Positions 9,041 to 17,924 of a stretch of 64,000 nucleotides of DNA are shown in pieces (the first letter of the stretch is position 1; each line of letters opens with the position of its first letter). This DNA is from Bacteroidales bacterium. Lineage in GTDB: Bacteria; Bacteroidota; Bacteroidia; Bacteroidales; Muribaculaceae. The position numbers were made by a program, and so were the translations under genes. Where the stretch lies: NCBI GenBank assembly GCA_910575615.1, contig CAJTEX010000009.1:1-64000 (forward strand), read 5' to 3'. The notes below the pieces were generated by a model. That model saw only the letters and a list, made by a program, of their open reading frames with translations. It was not told the origin of the DNA and searched no databases.

Positions 9041-10126
9041 ATGACCCGCAGCCTTGACATTGCCGCCAATAATCCCAGGAGATTGCGCAGGGTGCTTGTC
9101 GCCCGGTTCTCAGCCCTGGGCGATGTGGCCATGACCGTCCCGGTGATATACAGCGCGTGTCTGTGTTACCCCGAAGTGGAGTTCACGATTCTGACCCGCA
9201 AGTCGATGACCTCGGTGTTTCTCAATCCCCCGGCCAATCTCAGGGTGATGGGGGTCAACCTTGAGGAATATGAGGGGCTGGGAGGGCTGCGGCGGCTGTT
9301 CAGCGAGCTGCGGCGCGACATCGGTTTCGACGGGTTCATCGACCTGCATGATGTGTTGCGCACCAAAATCCTCGCGTTGCAGTGTCGCCTGGTGCGCATC
9401 CCGGTGGCGGTCATCAACAAAGGTCGCAAAGGTAAACGCGCGCTCACACGCGCCAACAACAAGGTGTTGCTGCCCCTGATTTCCTCCCGGGCCCGTTACC
9501 GCCAGGCGTTCCACCGGATAGGGCTGCCGGTCGACCACCGTTTTGAAGGGCTTTTCGCCGGGCGTCCCCTCCGCAAGGGTGACCCCGCGGATTTCGCCTG
9601 TGTCGCCTCACCCAAGCTCCCCGCAGAGAAATGGATAGGCATAGCCCCCTTTGCCAAGCATGAGGGGAAGATATATCCCGTGGAGCTGATGGAGCAGGTG
9701 GTGGCCACGCTGTCGCGCCGCGACAACACCCGTATTTTTCTCTTCGGGGGGGGCGACAAGGAGCGCGCGGTGCTCGACTCATGGGCCGCGAGATACCCCG
9801 GAGTGGTCTCCCTGGCCGCCAAGAGGCTTGGGTTCCCGGTGGAGCTGTCCCTCGCGAGCTGGCTTGACGTTATGGTCTCGATGGACTCCGCCAACATGCA
9901 CCTTGCTTCGCTGGTCTCTACCCCCGTGGTCAGCGTGTGGGGGGCCACCCATCCTTATTGCGGCTTCAAGGGGTGGCGTCAGAAAGAGGAGGACATCATA
10001 CAGTTGCCGATGACCTGCCGCCCTTGCTCGGTGTTCGGCAACAAACCCTGTCACCGGGGCGACTATTTGTGTCTCAGAGGCATAGCCCCGCAATCTGTCA
10101 TATCCGCCGTTGAAAAACACTTGTGA
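9041..10126 (+). CDS. Glycosyltransferase family 9 (heptosyltransferase-like)
   Basis: A 361-residue GT-B fold enzyme of the ADP-heptose:LPS heptosyltransferase family. The N-terminal motif VLVARFSALGDVAMTVPV is the family hallmark. The nucleotide-sugar site is recognisable as GIAPFAKHEGKIYP followed by the IFLFGGGDKE strand-loop, and SMDSANMHLASLVSTPVVS closes the C-terminal domain. A cluster of cysteines near the C-terminus (CRPCSVFGNKPC) is common in Bacteroidota members. The sugar and acceptor are not predictable. It likely forms an operon with the preceding DUF4254 gene. Confidence 0.9.
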   Translation: MTRSLDIAANNPRRLRRVLVARFSALGDVAMTVPVIYSACLCYPEVEFTILTRKSMTSVFLNPPANLRVMGVNLEEYEGLGGLRRLFSELRRDIGFDGFIDLHDVLRTKILALQCRLVRIPVAVINKGRKGKRALTRANNKVLLPLISSRARYRQAFHRIGLPVDHRFEGLFAGRPLRKGDPADFACVASPKLPAEKWIGIAPFAKHEGKIYPVELMEQVVATLSRRDNTRIFLFGGGDKERAVLDSWAARYPGVVSLAAKRLGFPVELSLASWLDVMVSMDSANMHLASLVSTPVVSVWGATHPYCGFKGWRQKEEDIIQLPMTCRPCSVFGNKPCHRGDYLCLRGIAPQSVISAVEKHL

Positions 10127-10166
10127 CGGTTAACTTTTATTCAACTTCGTTTGTTGAATTTACATA

Positions 10167-11855
10167 ATGGAAAAAACTCGTTTCAACTATAAGAGGCTGC
10201 TGTGGTTGCCGGGCCTCTTCGCGTGGATTCTGACTATGTCGGCCGAGATTCCCGCCGGTTATTATTCATCGGTCAGCGGCAAGCGTGACGGGGAGCTGAA
10301 AACTGCCCTCCACAACCTGCTTTACAATCACACGCTGATTTCGTCGTACAACAACCTGCCGAATTATTTCCGCAAGACCGATGTCTATCCCCCAGGAAAC
10401 GAGCGGTACGGCCAATGGTGGGACATGTATTCCGACATCCCGCTGTATACCAACTCTTTCAGCGGGCTTAACCGAGAGCATTCCCTGCCTAAGAGCTGGT
10501 GGGGAGGCTCCACCACGACCCCGGCCTACATCGACCTCAACCATCTCTATCCCTCTGAGGCCGCCGCCAACATAGCCAAGTCAAACTATCCCCTCGGGGA
10601 GGTTTCGGGCAAGCCCACGTTTGAAAACGGAATAACCACCGTCGGCTCTCCGGTCTCAGGGCAGGGGGGCGGTGCTCGTCTGGTCTTCGAGCCGGCCGAT
10701 GTCTACAAGGGTGACTTCGCCCGCACATACTTCTATATGGTCACCTGCTACCAGAACCTTACCTGGAAGTACACCTGGATGGTGAGCAACAACCTTTACC
10801 CGACCCTCAACACCTGGGCTGTCAATCTGTTGCTGAAATGGCACAAAGAGGATCCCGTCAGCCAGAAAGAGCTTGACCGCAACGAGGAGGTCTACAAGGT
10901 GCAGGGCAACCGCAACCCCTTCATCGACTATCCCGAGCTGGCCGAATACCTCTGGGGCGACAAGCGCGGGGAAGCCTTCATCCCCGGCGGGGCGACCCAG
11001 GGCGACCCGGTGCTGATCACTCCGGTGCAGGACATGGCCATGGAGTTTGGTGAGACCGTGGTCAACGACAACAACACCGTGTCGCTGCAGGTGCGCGGCG
11101 AAAACATCAAGACCAATCCCGAGCTTACCCTTTCAGGCATAGACAAAGGGATGTTCTCCCTGGAAGTCAGCAGCGTCACCGCCGCCGACGTGAACAAGCC
11201 TGAGGGTACATGGGTCAGGGTCTCCTACAAGCCGTCAGCCACAGGGGAGCATTCTGCACGCCTGATAGTCTCGAGCTATGACGGGGCCAAATCACGCGGA
11301 ATCGCTCTGAGAGGACAGGCCGTGGAGAAACCTGTGCTGCACGACATCCATGCGCTTCCCGCCGTGGGAGTCACCGCCACATCCTACACCGCAATGTGGG
11401 AGGAGCCTGAGAATGACGTAGTTGATTACTACGTCGTTACCCGCACCGTTTATCCCGACAATGCCGAGACGTATTGGGAAGAACAAGTGGCCGAGGAGGC
11501 TCATTTCACCTTTGACGACTGCGAGCCTGGCACACGCGAGAGCTACAATGTCCGCTCCTGCCGCCTGGGCTACTATTCCGCCCCCTCCAATGAGGTGTAT
11601 GTCGACCTGCTCGCAGGCATAGACGCGGTGGGTGAAGACAGCCGCGTGCCGATGGGATGGCGCCTCACTGCCGACGGCCTTGTGCTGACGATGCCTGAAG
11701 GCTTGTCAGTTGCCAACGTGATGGTCTACGACCTGCAAGGCCGCCTCGTGATGACACTTCCCGAGGCCACAAACGGCCTGCTCCTCCCGGTTGCCCCCGG
11801 CGCGTATGTCATCACCGCCGACACCCTCTCGGCTCCCCTCCGGGTGATTTTATGA
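10167..11855 (+). CDS. Secreted endonuclease I with Fn3 and T9SS-like tail
   Basis: A 562-residue exported protein. After an N-terminal hydrophobic signal segment (about residues 10-25) comes an endonuclease I (EndA/BsuI) His-Me finger domain: REH at 103-105 in LNREHSLPKSWW and DLNHLYPSEAAANIAKSNYP further on hold the metal and catalytic residues. From about residue 290 a beta-rich region precedes a fibronectin type III-like domain (ALPAVGVTATSYTAMWEEP), and the last 65 residues resemble a type IX secretion C-terminal domain (VMVYDLQGRLV ... APGAYVI). It probably degrades extracellular DNA or RNA. It sits 40 nt after the GT9 gene, with a small TTCAAC/GTTGAA hairpin between them. Confidence 0.88.
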   Translation: MEKTRFNYKRLLWLPGLFAWILTMSAEIPAGYYSSVSGKRDGELKTALHNLLYNHTLISSYNNLPNYFRKTDVYPPGNERYGQWWDMYSDIPLYTNSFSGLNREHSLPKSWWGGSTTTPAYIDLNHLYPSEAAANIAKSNYPLGEVSGKPTFENGITTVGSPVSGQGGGARLVFEPADVYKGDFARTYFYMVTCYQNLTWKYTWMVSNNLYPTLNTWAVNLLLKWHKEDPVSQKELDRNEEVYKVQGNRNPFIDYPELAEYLWGDKRGEAFIPGGATQGDPVLITPVQDMAMEFGETVVNDNNTVSLQVRGENIKTNPELTLSGIDKGMFSLEVSSVTAADVNKPEGTWVRVSYKPSATGEHSARLIVSSYDGAKSRGIALRGQAVEKPVLHDIHALPAVGVTATSYTAMWEEPENDVVDYYVVTRTVYPDNAETYWEEQVAEEAHFTFDDCEPGTRESYNVRSCRLGYYSAPSNEVYVDLLAGIDAVGEDSRVPMGWRLTADGLVLTMPEGLSVANVMVYDLQGRLVMTLPEATNGLLLPVAPGAYVITADTLSAPLRVIL

Positions 11856-11894
11856 AATCGCAAGGACTAATGTCGGGGTTAACTCCCGCAGATT

Positions 11895-12044
11895 CCACAC
11901 ACAGGCCATCTGCGAATAGGTGAGCCACACATAGGTTATCCGCGAAGAGGCCATCCACACGTAGGTCATCTGCGAAGAGGTCAGCCACACGTAGGTCATC
12001 TGCGAATAGGCCATCCACACATAGGCCATCCGCGAATCCGCCTT
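11895..12044. repeat. Five tandem 30-bp repeats
   Basis: Five head-to-tail units start at 11895, 11925, 11955, 11985 and 12015, each opening with CCACAC and containing a TAGG-like core, ATC, GCGAA. The units differ at scattered positions but the period is exactly 30. There are no spacers, so it is not CRISPR. The minus strand stays open through it (a 108-codon frame, 11812-12138, with a 10-residue repeat), but no start context or family supports a gene. It directly abuts the palindrome at 12046. Confidence 0.85.
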
Positions 12045-12045
12045 T

Positions 12046-12302
12046 CACGAATCCGGAGGATTCATTAATTATTAGCCCCGGGTTGGCGCGCGGGAGCCCC
12101 TTGTGGGCGACCAAGCGGCAACCCGGGGTTGCTGACATCAGGCGTGAGATTCTGAAAGAATCTTTTATAGATGTTGCCTTTAAATGAGGTTATCCATATA
12201 AAAGATTCTTTCAGAATCTCACGTCTGGCGTATTTACCGGGGGTTACCGGCCTGTCGGCCGCCAACCCCCGGCTAATAGTTAATGAATCCTCCGGATTCG
12301 TG
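12046..12302. repeat. Two-tier palindromic repeat element
   Basis: The outer arms 12046-12077 and 12271-12302 match at 31 of 32 positions. The inner arms 12143-12168 and 12198-12223 are a perfect 26-bp pair. Between them each side carries its own GC-rich hairpin (12076-12085 with 12119-12128 on the left; a CCGGGGGTT/AACCCCCGG pair at about 12237-12272 on the right), so the whole could fold as a branched cruciform. The architecture resembles the elements at 273-470 and 47334-47535, although the sequence differs. Confidence 0.8.
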
Positions 12303-12485
12303 GGCGAAACATACATAGGATTCATTTGAAGAGGCTTGTCAATGCATAAAACCGCTCAAAACACTCAGTTTGTCTCGCCCTGAAAAAATAGACTCCTAAC
12401 GAGTCAACCATTTTCAGGAACGGACAGTTAAACACGTTTGCCGGACACCAATGATTGGGAATGGGCGGATGTCGGGGAAATTTCG

Positions 12486-12493
12486 TAACTTTG
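12486..12493 (+). promoter_or_regulatory. -7 box upstream of the acyltransferase gene
   Basis: TAACTTTG, 32 nt before the start codon. The upstream box at the expected distance is poor (TGGG), so only the -7 element is supported. The stretch 12303-12485 between the palindrome and this box shows no gene. Confidence 0.5.
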
Positions 12494-12524
12494 CAGTCGA
12501 AATCAAAAAAATCTTTGTCTTACG

Positions 12525-13664
12525 ATGTCAGCCAAATTACCCCCCCCCATTCAAAATCCTGATAATCAGCAATATGTAAAGAAAAAGCGCGATTCCAACC
12601 TTGAGCTTTTCCGTGTTATAACGATGTTGCTCATCATAGCCCACCATTATGTGGTCAACTCCGATGTGTTGTCAGTCATAAGGGAAAACCCGTCGGAGAC
12701 CGCGTCGGGGTTTCTTATGCTGTTTGGGGCATGGGGCAAAACCGGCATCAACTGCTTCGTGCTGATAACCGGCTACTTCATGTGCAAGTCAAGCATTTCC
12801 CTGCATAAATTCCTGAAACTCGTCACACAGGTGCTGTTTTACAACCTGCTGATATTCGGTGTGTTCGTCGTTGTCGGCCTGGAAGACTTCAGTATGAGGC
12901 AGCTGTTGTCTAAAATATTGGTGGTGAAGAATATGAACGGTGGATTCACCAGTGGTTTCATAATGTTCTATCTCTTCATCCCGTTCCTGACAGTGCTGGT
13001 CAACAACCTTACACGTCGTCAGCATCTGATGCTGGTGGGGCTTGTCTTGCTGACATTCACGGTGTTAGGCTCGATGCCTCCGGCCTTGGGCATATCGGTG
13101 AGCGTAAATTATGTGTTGCATTTCTGCAATCTTTTCATCATCGCCTCATATGTCAGGCTCCATGGCTTCCCGGTGGCTGTCAGCCACCGTATGTGGGGGC
13201 TGGGCGCGTTGTTGTCGCTGTTGGCCGGTTGCGCCATGGTGCTGGTCATGCTTCGCCGCTTCGCAGTCGCCGGTGCGCCTGAGATTCCGTTTGGGCCATA
13301 TTACTGGATAAGCGACTCAAACAAGATACTGGCGATGTCGACCGCCTTCTGCGCCTTCATGTGGTTCAAGGACCTCAAGCTGGGTTACAGCCGGGTGATA
13401 AACGCCCTTGGAGGGGCCACATTCGGGGTGCTGCTCATCCATGCCAATTCCAACGCCATGCGTCAGTGGCTCTGGAACGAGCTGGTCGATTGCGCTGGCC
13501 ATTTCACAGACCCGTTGCTCTGGGTCTACGCTCCGGCATGTGTCATCGCCATATTCCTCGTATGCGCGTCGATAGATCTTTTGAGGGCGCGTTTTGTCGA
13601 AGGGCATATCTTGAAATGGAGCAACCGGGCTGCCATCGGAATCAGGCGCGTGCTGCCTGTCTGA
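12525..13664 (+). CDS. Membrane acyltransferase (acyltransferase 3 family)
   Basis: A 379-residue inner-membrane protein with about ten membrane helices. The start of the family is recognisable as RDSNLELFRVITMLLIIAHHY, with the conserved His pair on the first helix, then GKTGINCFVLITGYFM. Such enzymes O-acetylate or otherwise acylate surface polysaccharides, lipid A sugars or secreted metabolites. The first 20 residues are polar and proline-rich. It stands alone between repeat DNA and a convergent MATE gene with which its 3' end overlaps by 23 bp. The acceptor is unknown. Confidence 0.88.
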   Translation: MSAKLPPPIQNPDNQQYVKKKRDSNLELFRVITMLLIIAHHYVVNSDVLSVIRENPSETASGFLMLFGAWGKTGINCFVLITGYFMCKSSISLHKFLKLVTQVLFYNLLIFGVFVVVGLEDFSMRQLLSKILVVKNMNGGFTSGFIMFYLFIPFLTVLVNNLTRRQHLMLVGLVLLTFTVLGSMPPALGISVSVNYVLHFCNLFIIASYVRLHGFPVAVSHRMWGLGALLSLLAGCAMVLVMLRRFAVAGAPEIPFGPYYWISDSNKILAMSTAFCAFMWFKDLKLGYSRVINALGGATFGVLLIHANSNAMRQWLWNELVDCAGHFTDPLLWVYAPACVIAIFLVCASIDLLRARFVEGHILKWSNRAAIGIRRVLPV

Positions 13665-14976
13665 CGGTGCGCAGGAAGTAGTAGAGAAACAGGGCGGCGG
13701 CCAGGAAGAGGGAGCATGAGAAACTCAGCACTATGCCGTAAAGCCCCATGCCGAGGGGGAAGGCGAGCAGGTAAGACACGGGCAGCCCCACTATGATATA
13801 GCTGATGAAGGCTATCCACATCATCGGGCGGACATTGCCGGTGCCGCGCAGGGCGCTCGCGAAGTTGATCTGGGTGGCGTCGCCGAGCTGGTACAGCACC
13901 AGGGGGATGATTACCCCGACGGCGGCCGCCAGCACAGCCGCGTCGTCGGTGAAGATTTTCATCACATGGCTTGAGCCGAGGCCGAAGAAGAGGCTGGAGA
14001 GGGCGCAGGCCGCCAGCACCACACCGTAGCCCGCGAAGGCTTTGCGGCGCATCCCGGCCGCGTCTTTTCGTCCGGCCTCGTTGGCGACAAGGACGGTCAC
14101 CGAGGTGGCCATGGCGTAGTAGACACAGAAGCCGAGGGTGCCGACGACTACCACTATCTGGAATGCCGCCATCTCTATCGCCCCGAGCCACCCGCACATG
14201 ACGGCGCAGCCCGAGAATGCGGCTGTCTCAAACGACATCTGCAGGCTGACGGGCCACGACATCTGTATCACATTGCCATACACTGATTGCTCAGGCTTGC
14301 CGCTGCGGTATCCGGCGGCGTATTCGCGGTAACGCCTGGCGCGGAAGAAGACCCCGCATATGACCACGGCCGTGACCACCCTGGCTGTCAGCGTTGAGAT
14401 GCCGGCTCCGGTCAGTCCAAGTTCGGGCGCGCCGAAGTTTCCGTAAATCAGGATGTAGTTGCCGATGATGTTGAGCAGGTTGGCCCCCAGCATTATCCAC
14501 ATCGGCATGGCCGTGTTGCGGATGCCGTAGCTCCATTGGGCGAACGCGTTGAAGAGGCATATCGGCAGCATGCCGCTCATGTAAATCAGGAAGTAGGGGC
14601 GGATGACCGGAAGCAGGTGGGAGGGCTGGCCAAGGCGCGGGAGGTTGATATACACCACGGCCATCACCGAAATCAGCAGCAGGCTGACGGCGATGTTGAC
14701 AAGCACCCCGGCGCGCAACACCTGCCCGATTTTGTCGGGACGTCCGTTGGTGAAGAGCGCGCCGACAAGCGGGGTCAGGCCGTAGGAGAAGCCCAACGCG
14801 GCGAAAATCGGCAGGTTGAAAAGGTTGTTGACAAAAGAGGCGGAGGCCAGCGCGTCGGTGCTGTAATGCCCCACCATTATGTTGTCGGCGAAACCGACAA
14901 CGATCATACCTATCTGTGACACAAGGACAGGAAGTCCGAGACGGAAAATCTTCGCGCAGTCGCTCAGGTAAGACAT
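13642..14976 (-). CDS. MATE family multidrug exporter
   Basis: A 444-residue, 12-helix inner-membrane transporter of the MATE family, which exports cationic drugs or metabolites in exchange for Na+ or H+. The protein starts LGLPVLVSQIGMIVVGFADNIMVG, the usual first helix with the conserved Gln and Asp (shown here beyond 20 residues only in part: PVLVSQIG and FADNIMVGHY), and has the internal duplication (GLTGAGISTLTARVV in the first half and a matching MSFETAAFSGCAVM start in the second). It lies 52 nt after the rRNA methyltransferase gene and could share its transcript. Its substrate is not predictable. Confidence 0.9.
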   Translation of the reverse strand: MSYLSDCAKIFRLGLPVLVSQIGMIVVGFADNIMVGHYSTDALASASFVNNLFNLPIFAALGFSYGLTPLVGALFTNGRPDKIGQVLRAGVLVNIAVSLLLISVMAVVYINLPRLGQPSHLLPVIRPYFLIYMSGMLPICLFNAFAQWSYGIRNTAMPMWIMLGANLLNIIGNYILIYGNFGAPELGLTGAGISTLTARVVTAVVICGVFFRARRYREYAAGYRSGKPEQSVYGNVIQMSWPVSLQMSFETAAFSGCAVMCGWLGAIEMAAFQIVVVVGTLGFCVYYAMATSVTVLVANEAGRKDAAGMRRKAFAGYGVVLAACALSSLFFGLGSSHVMKIFTDDAAVLAAAVGVIIPLVLYQLGDATQINFASALRGTGNVRPMMWIAFISYIIVGLPVSYLLAFPLGMGLYGIVLSFSCSLFLAAALFLYYFLRTVRQAARA

Positions 14977-15028
14977 AGAAGTGAAAAAGGATTGGTGGTT
15001 AAGGATTGGTTTTCAGGTGCTCAGGTCT

Positions 15029-16546
15029 TCAAGTGATGTTTCGTATCCGCCATTCCTTGGGATAGAGGCTGTTGGTGCGGTTGCCGAGATTCTTTACGAA
15101 TCCCAGGGGCCAGCCGTCGTAGGTCAGCATCACCACTCCGCGCGGAGTCCCCTCGGGCAGCGTGACCGCCTCGCGGGCGAGATAGTCCACCGCCTCCCCG
15201 GACCCGACCTCCACCGCCGGAAACGCCGACGGGGAGAGAATCAGGCTCAGGGCGAACTGCTGGGTAGGGATGATGTCTCTGCCCTTGACGACAGCCATCT
15301 CGGTGCCGGCGGAAATGACCTGCAGGTCGCGGAGCATCGCCGGGAGCATCGGCTGCCACAGGCGGGGAAACGCCCTGACGCCATCGTCGGTGGCGCTGAC
15401 ATCGTACGCGTCGGCCAGTGTCGGCTGAAGCCATCCCCGGCATAGGTCGAGGGTCTGGCGGGAGACCGCCTGACGGTCAGGTGCCTGCTTTTTCTGTTTC
15501 CCTTTTTTCTGGCGGGAGTCCTTGCCGGAAAGGGCGATGGCGGCAGGGATGAGGTTGCCGGGTTTGCGCATCACGGTCATGTACAGCCCCTCGCCACGGG
15601 CTCTGCCCGGGATGAAGCGCAGGGAGTGGAGCGGCTCTACCCCCGGGATTTCAATCTCCCTGTCGATTATGTTGCGGGCCTCTCCGGTGGAAGAGGCTCC
15701 GGCGTTGACAGATTCGATTATGCCGGTGTCGACCGGTATGGCCCCGTGTTCGCGGCGCAACCAGTCGGCCATCAGCTCATCCTCGGCGGTGTTGAAGGTG
15801 CAGGTCGAGTAGACCAGGAACCCTCCGGGGCGCAGGGCCTCCCATAGATTGCCGAGAATCTCGCGCTGACGCGCGGCGCACTCCACGACAAGCGACGGGG
15901 TCCATTGCTCGCGGGCTGTCAGGTCTTTGCGCATCATCCCCTCCCCGGAGCATGGGGCGTCGACGGCTATCACGTCGAAGAATTCGCCGAGCCGCCTGAA
16001 CTGCGCTGTGTCGCCCCGGGTGATTACCGTCGGCGTTCCGCCCCATTTTGCTACATTCTCTTTCAGAATCTCGGCCCGGGAATAGTCATATTCGTTGGCC
16101 ACCACGAGCGAGCCGTCGGGCAGTCCGTCGAGTGCCGCGGTGGTCTTCCCTCCCGGGGCGGCACAAGCGTCGAGCCACAGCAGGGGGAGTTGCCCGTTTC
16201 CACCAGCCTCCGCCGCGTCGCAGGCGGAGGCGTTCTCCTTGGCGATTATGGCGGAAATGTGGCGGGCAATGGCGGAGGTGACCATCGATGATGCGTCCTG
16301 CACATAATACCGCCCCTGGTGGAGGGCCGGGTCGGCGGTGAACCGTGGCCGTTGACCGAGGTATATGCCCCCGTCCCACCAGTCTACCCGGCTGTCGGCG
16401 GTGGCGGCCATGGGGGTCTGTCGCCCTGCCTTGCGGGGGTTGAGGCGCACCGACACTTCCGGGCGGGTCGTCTCAAGCGTCTCGGCGAGCCGGTCGAAGC
16501 GTGTGTCGCCCAGGTCGGCGAGCATCTTGACAAATTCTGGTTTCAT
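15029..16546 (-). CDS. rRNA cytosine-C5 methyltransferase (RsmF/Sun family)
   Basis: A 505-residue NOL1/NOP2/Sun family RNA m5C methyltransferase. The SAM site is LDACAAPGGKTTAAL; the two catalytic cysteines lie in VDAPCSGEGMMRKD (motif IV) and YSTCTFNTAEDE (motif VI). The C-terminal third is the RsmF-type RNA-binding extension, including a linker rich in Lys and Gln (RQKKGKQKKQAP). It probably modifies 16S rRNA. ATG at 16546 is preferred over the upstream Met at 16594 because the family begins with a short helix like MKPEFVKMLADLG. Confidence 0.9.
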   Translation of the reverse strand: MKPEFVKMLADLGDTRFDRLAETLETTRPEVSVRLNPRKAGRQTPMAATADSRVDWWDGGIYLGQRPRFTADPALHQGRYYVQDASSMVTSAIARHISAIIAKENASACDAAEAGGNGQLPLLWLDACAAPGGKTTAALDGLPDGSLVVANEYDYSRAEILKENVAKWGGTPTVITRGDTAQFRRLGEFFDVIAVDAPCSGEGMMRKDLTAREQWTPSLVVECAARQREILGNLWEALRPGGFLVYSTCTFNTAEDELMADWLRREHGAIPVDTGIIESVNAGASSTGEARNIIDREIEIPGVEPLHSLRFIPGRARGEGLYMTVMRKPGNLIPAAIALSGKDSRQKKGKQKKQAPDRQAVSRQTLDLCRGWLQPTLADAYDVSATDDGVRAFPRLWQPMLPAMLRDLQVISAGTEMAVVKGRDIIPTQQFALSLILSPSAFPAVEVGSGEAVDYLAREAVTLPEGTPRGVVMLTYDGWPLGFVKNLGNRTNSLYPKEWRIRNIT

Positions 16547-16597
16547 CAGCGGTGGGGTGGGGATTGTTGTTGAGCTGTCGTGGTTGATACGCAATCA

Positions 16598-16621
16598 AGG
16601 GAGCGCCTTTTGAGCGCTCCC
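16598..16621 (-). terminator. Hairpin after secG
   Basis: Arms 16598-16606 and 16613-16621 form a perfect 9-bp GC-rich stem 28 nt after the secG stop. There is no long U-tract (TTGATTG follows on the minus strand), so it may be a processing or attenuation structure rather than a full terminator. Confidence 0.45.
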
Positions 16622-16648
16622 TGTATGTCGCGGGGTGTTGACGGTGGC

Positions 16649-17023
16649 TTATTCTCCGGCAGGAGCGGCGGGAGCCTCTTCCTGGGCGGGAGCTTCAGTC
16701 TCGGCTGCGACGGGGGCAGCTGCGGGAGCGGGAGCCGAAGTCTCGGTGCCTTTGATTACCTGCATCTCGGTGGCGGGCTTGACGCGCGAGCCGGTCACCA
16801 CGCTGGGCATAACGAACACCGAGAGGATGGAGAGCAGGCAGATGATGCCGGCCAGGGTCCATGTGGCCTTCTCGATGAAGTCGTTGGTGCGGCGCACGCC
16901 CATGATCTGGTTTGAACCCGCGAAGGAGGATGAAAGACCTCCGCCTTTGGATTTCTGAACCAGCACCACGATGATGAGGAGGATAGAGATAAGTACGGTC
17001 AATACGATGGTTAAGATATACAT
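16649..17023 (-). CDS. secG: Preprotein translocase subunit SecG
   Basis: Small inner-membrane subunit of the SecYEG translocon. Two membrane helices (about residues 3-22 and 54-74) flank the conserved cytoplasmic loop with QKSKGGGLSSSFAGSNQIMG. At 124 residues it is longer than typical SecG because of a C-terminal tail of about 40 residues made almost entirely of Ala, Pro and Glu, as often seen in Bacteroidota. It is the last gene of the likely acyltransferase / sigma-54 activator / lptE / TPR-like / secG operon (32 nt after the previous gene). Confidence 0.93.
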   Translation of the reverse strand: MYILTIVLTVLISILLIIVVLVQKSKGGGLSSSFAGSNQIMGVRRTNDFIEKATWTLAGIICLLSILSVFVMPSVVTGSRVKPATEMQVIKGTETSAPAPAAAPVAAETEAPAQEEAPAAPAGE

Positions 17024-17055
17024 ATCGCGTAAATTACTATTTTCGCAAGCGAAAA

Positions 17056-17886
17056 TTATGGATTGGGGTTGTTTTTGCTTTGATTTTCAATCTGGCGTCT
17101 CCGCTCGTTGAGGATGAGTTTCCGGAGAAACCGCAATTGGTCTGCAAAGTAACTACTTTTTTCCGGAAAACGCAAGCTTAAACCGTTAAGAATTTCATAT
17201 GCCTGCTCGTAACGGCGTGTTTTTATGTAGATTTTTGCCAGGGATTCTGACAGGAGGCCGTCGGGCGGGGTGGCTTTCTTCGGCTCGCGGCTCTCTTTGG
17301 GCTGTGGTTTGGCTTTCGCCGCCGGGGCTTTGGTCTGGACGGGGCTTTCAGGCTTGGAAGCCGGGGAGTCGGGGGCGACGGTGAGCTGAGGGGAGCCGGG
17401 GCGATGGGAGAGGATGAAACGGTTGAGGCGTGCCTCTGCCGAGTCGGAGTCTGCTGCGGGGTCATCGGCCGGCAATGACGATTCCTCCTCCATGGCAAGC
17501 TGTTGGGAGTAGTCGGGGACGGGGTTGAAAATCAGTCTTTCGAGCAGTTCGTTCTCCTCGTCTGACTGGTGGCCGTAGGTGTTGAGGAAGTCATCTATGG
17601 CGGCGTTGGTCGAGGGGGTGCGCCGGGTGTCGCGGGAGGGGTAGAACCCGTCGAACCTTGATGCCTCCGGGTCTCCTTTCATCCGGGCGTAAGCCTCCCC
17701 GGAGGGGGCGGCCAGGATGTCGGCCAGTGACGGGTCGCCCTGTTGTGACGGGACGGGGATGGTGAAGAAGGGGTAACGCCGCCTGAAATCCTCGAGCCAC
17801 TGCGTCTCCTGGGGTGTGAGAGGCTCTGCCGCGGGATCCGCGAGCCGCTTCAGCAGAGTGTCGAGTCTTTCCTGGTCGTTGTTCAT
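17056..17886 (-). CDS. TPR-like protein of the lptE-secG operon
   Basis: A 276-residue protein without signal peptide or membrane helix. The N-terminal part (about 1-125) is acidic and helical and includes the motif WLEDFRRRYPFF; the middle (about 150-205) is a low-complexity Pro/Lys/Ala linker; the C-terminal 65 residues look like one or two tetratricopeptide units (SLAKIYIKTRRYEQAYEILN). Its position between lptE and secG is conserved in Bacteroidota to my knowledge, but no function is established. It may act as an adaptor in envelope assembly; that is inference. Confidence 0.75.
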   Translation of the reverse strand: MNNDQERLDTLLKRLADPAAEPLTPQETQWLEDFRRRYPFFTIPVPSQQGDPSLADILAAPSGEAYARMKGDPEASRFDGFYPSRDTRRTPSTNAAIDDFLNTYGHQSDEENELLERLIFNPVPDYSQQLAMEEESSLPADDPAADSDSAEARLNRFILSHRPGSPQLTVAPDSPASKPESPVQTKAPAAKAKPQPKESREPKKATPPDGLLSESLAKIYIKTRRYEQAYEILNGLSLRFPEKSSYFADQLRFLRKLILNERRRQIENQSKNNPNP

Positions 17887-17924
17887 AGGTCGGTGGTGGT
17901 GGAGGGTGATGATGGGGGAGGTGA

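Noticed and set aside
11895-12044. Possible CRISPR array
   Set aside because: Units are contiguous 30-mers with no unique spacers and no cas genes are present.
11812-12138. 108-codon frame with a 10-residue repeat (Leu-Phe-Ala-Asp type)
   Set aside because: The repeat is explained by the 30-bp DNA repeat and the frame overlaps the palindrome; no promoter or start context. It also superficially resembles pentapeptide repeats but lacks the consistent pattern.
12065-12325. 86-codon minus-strand frame
   Set aside because: Made almost wholly of palindrome arms; no family resemblance.
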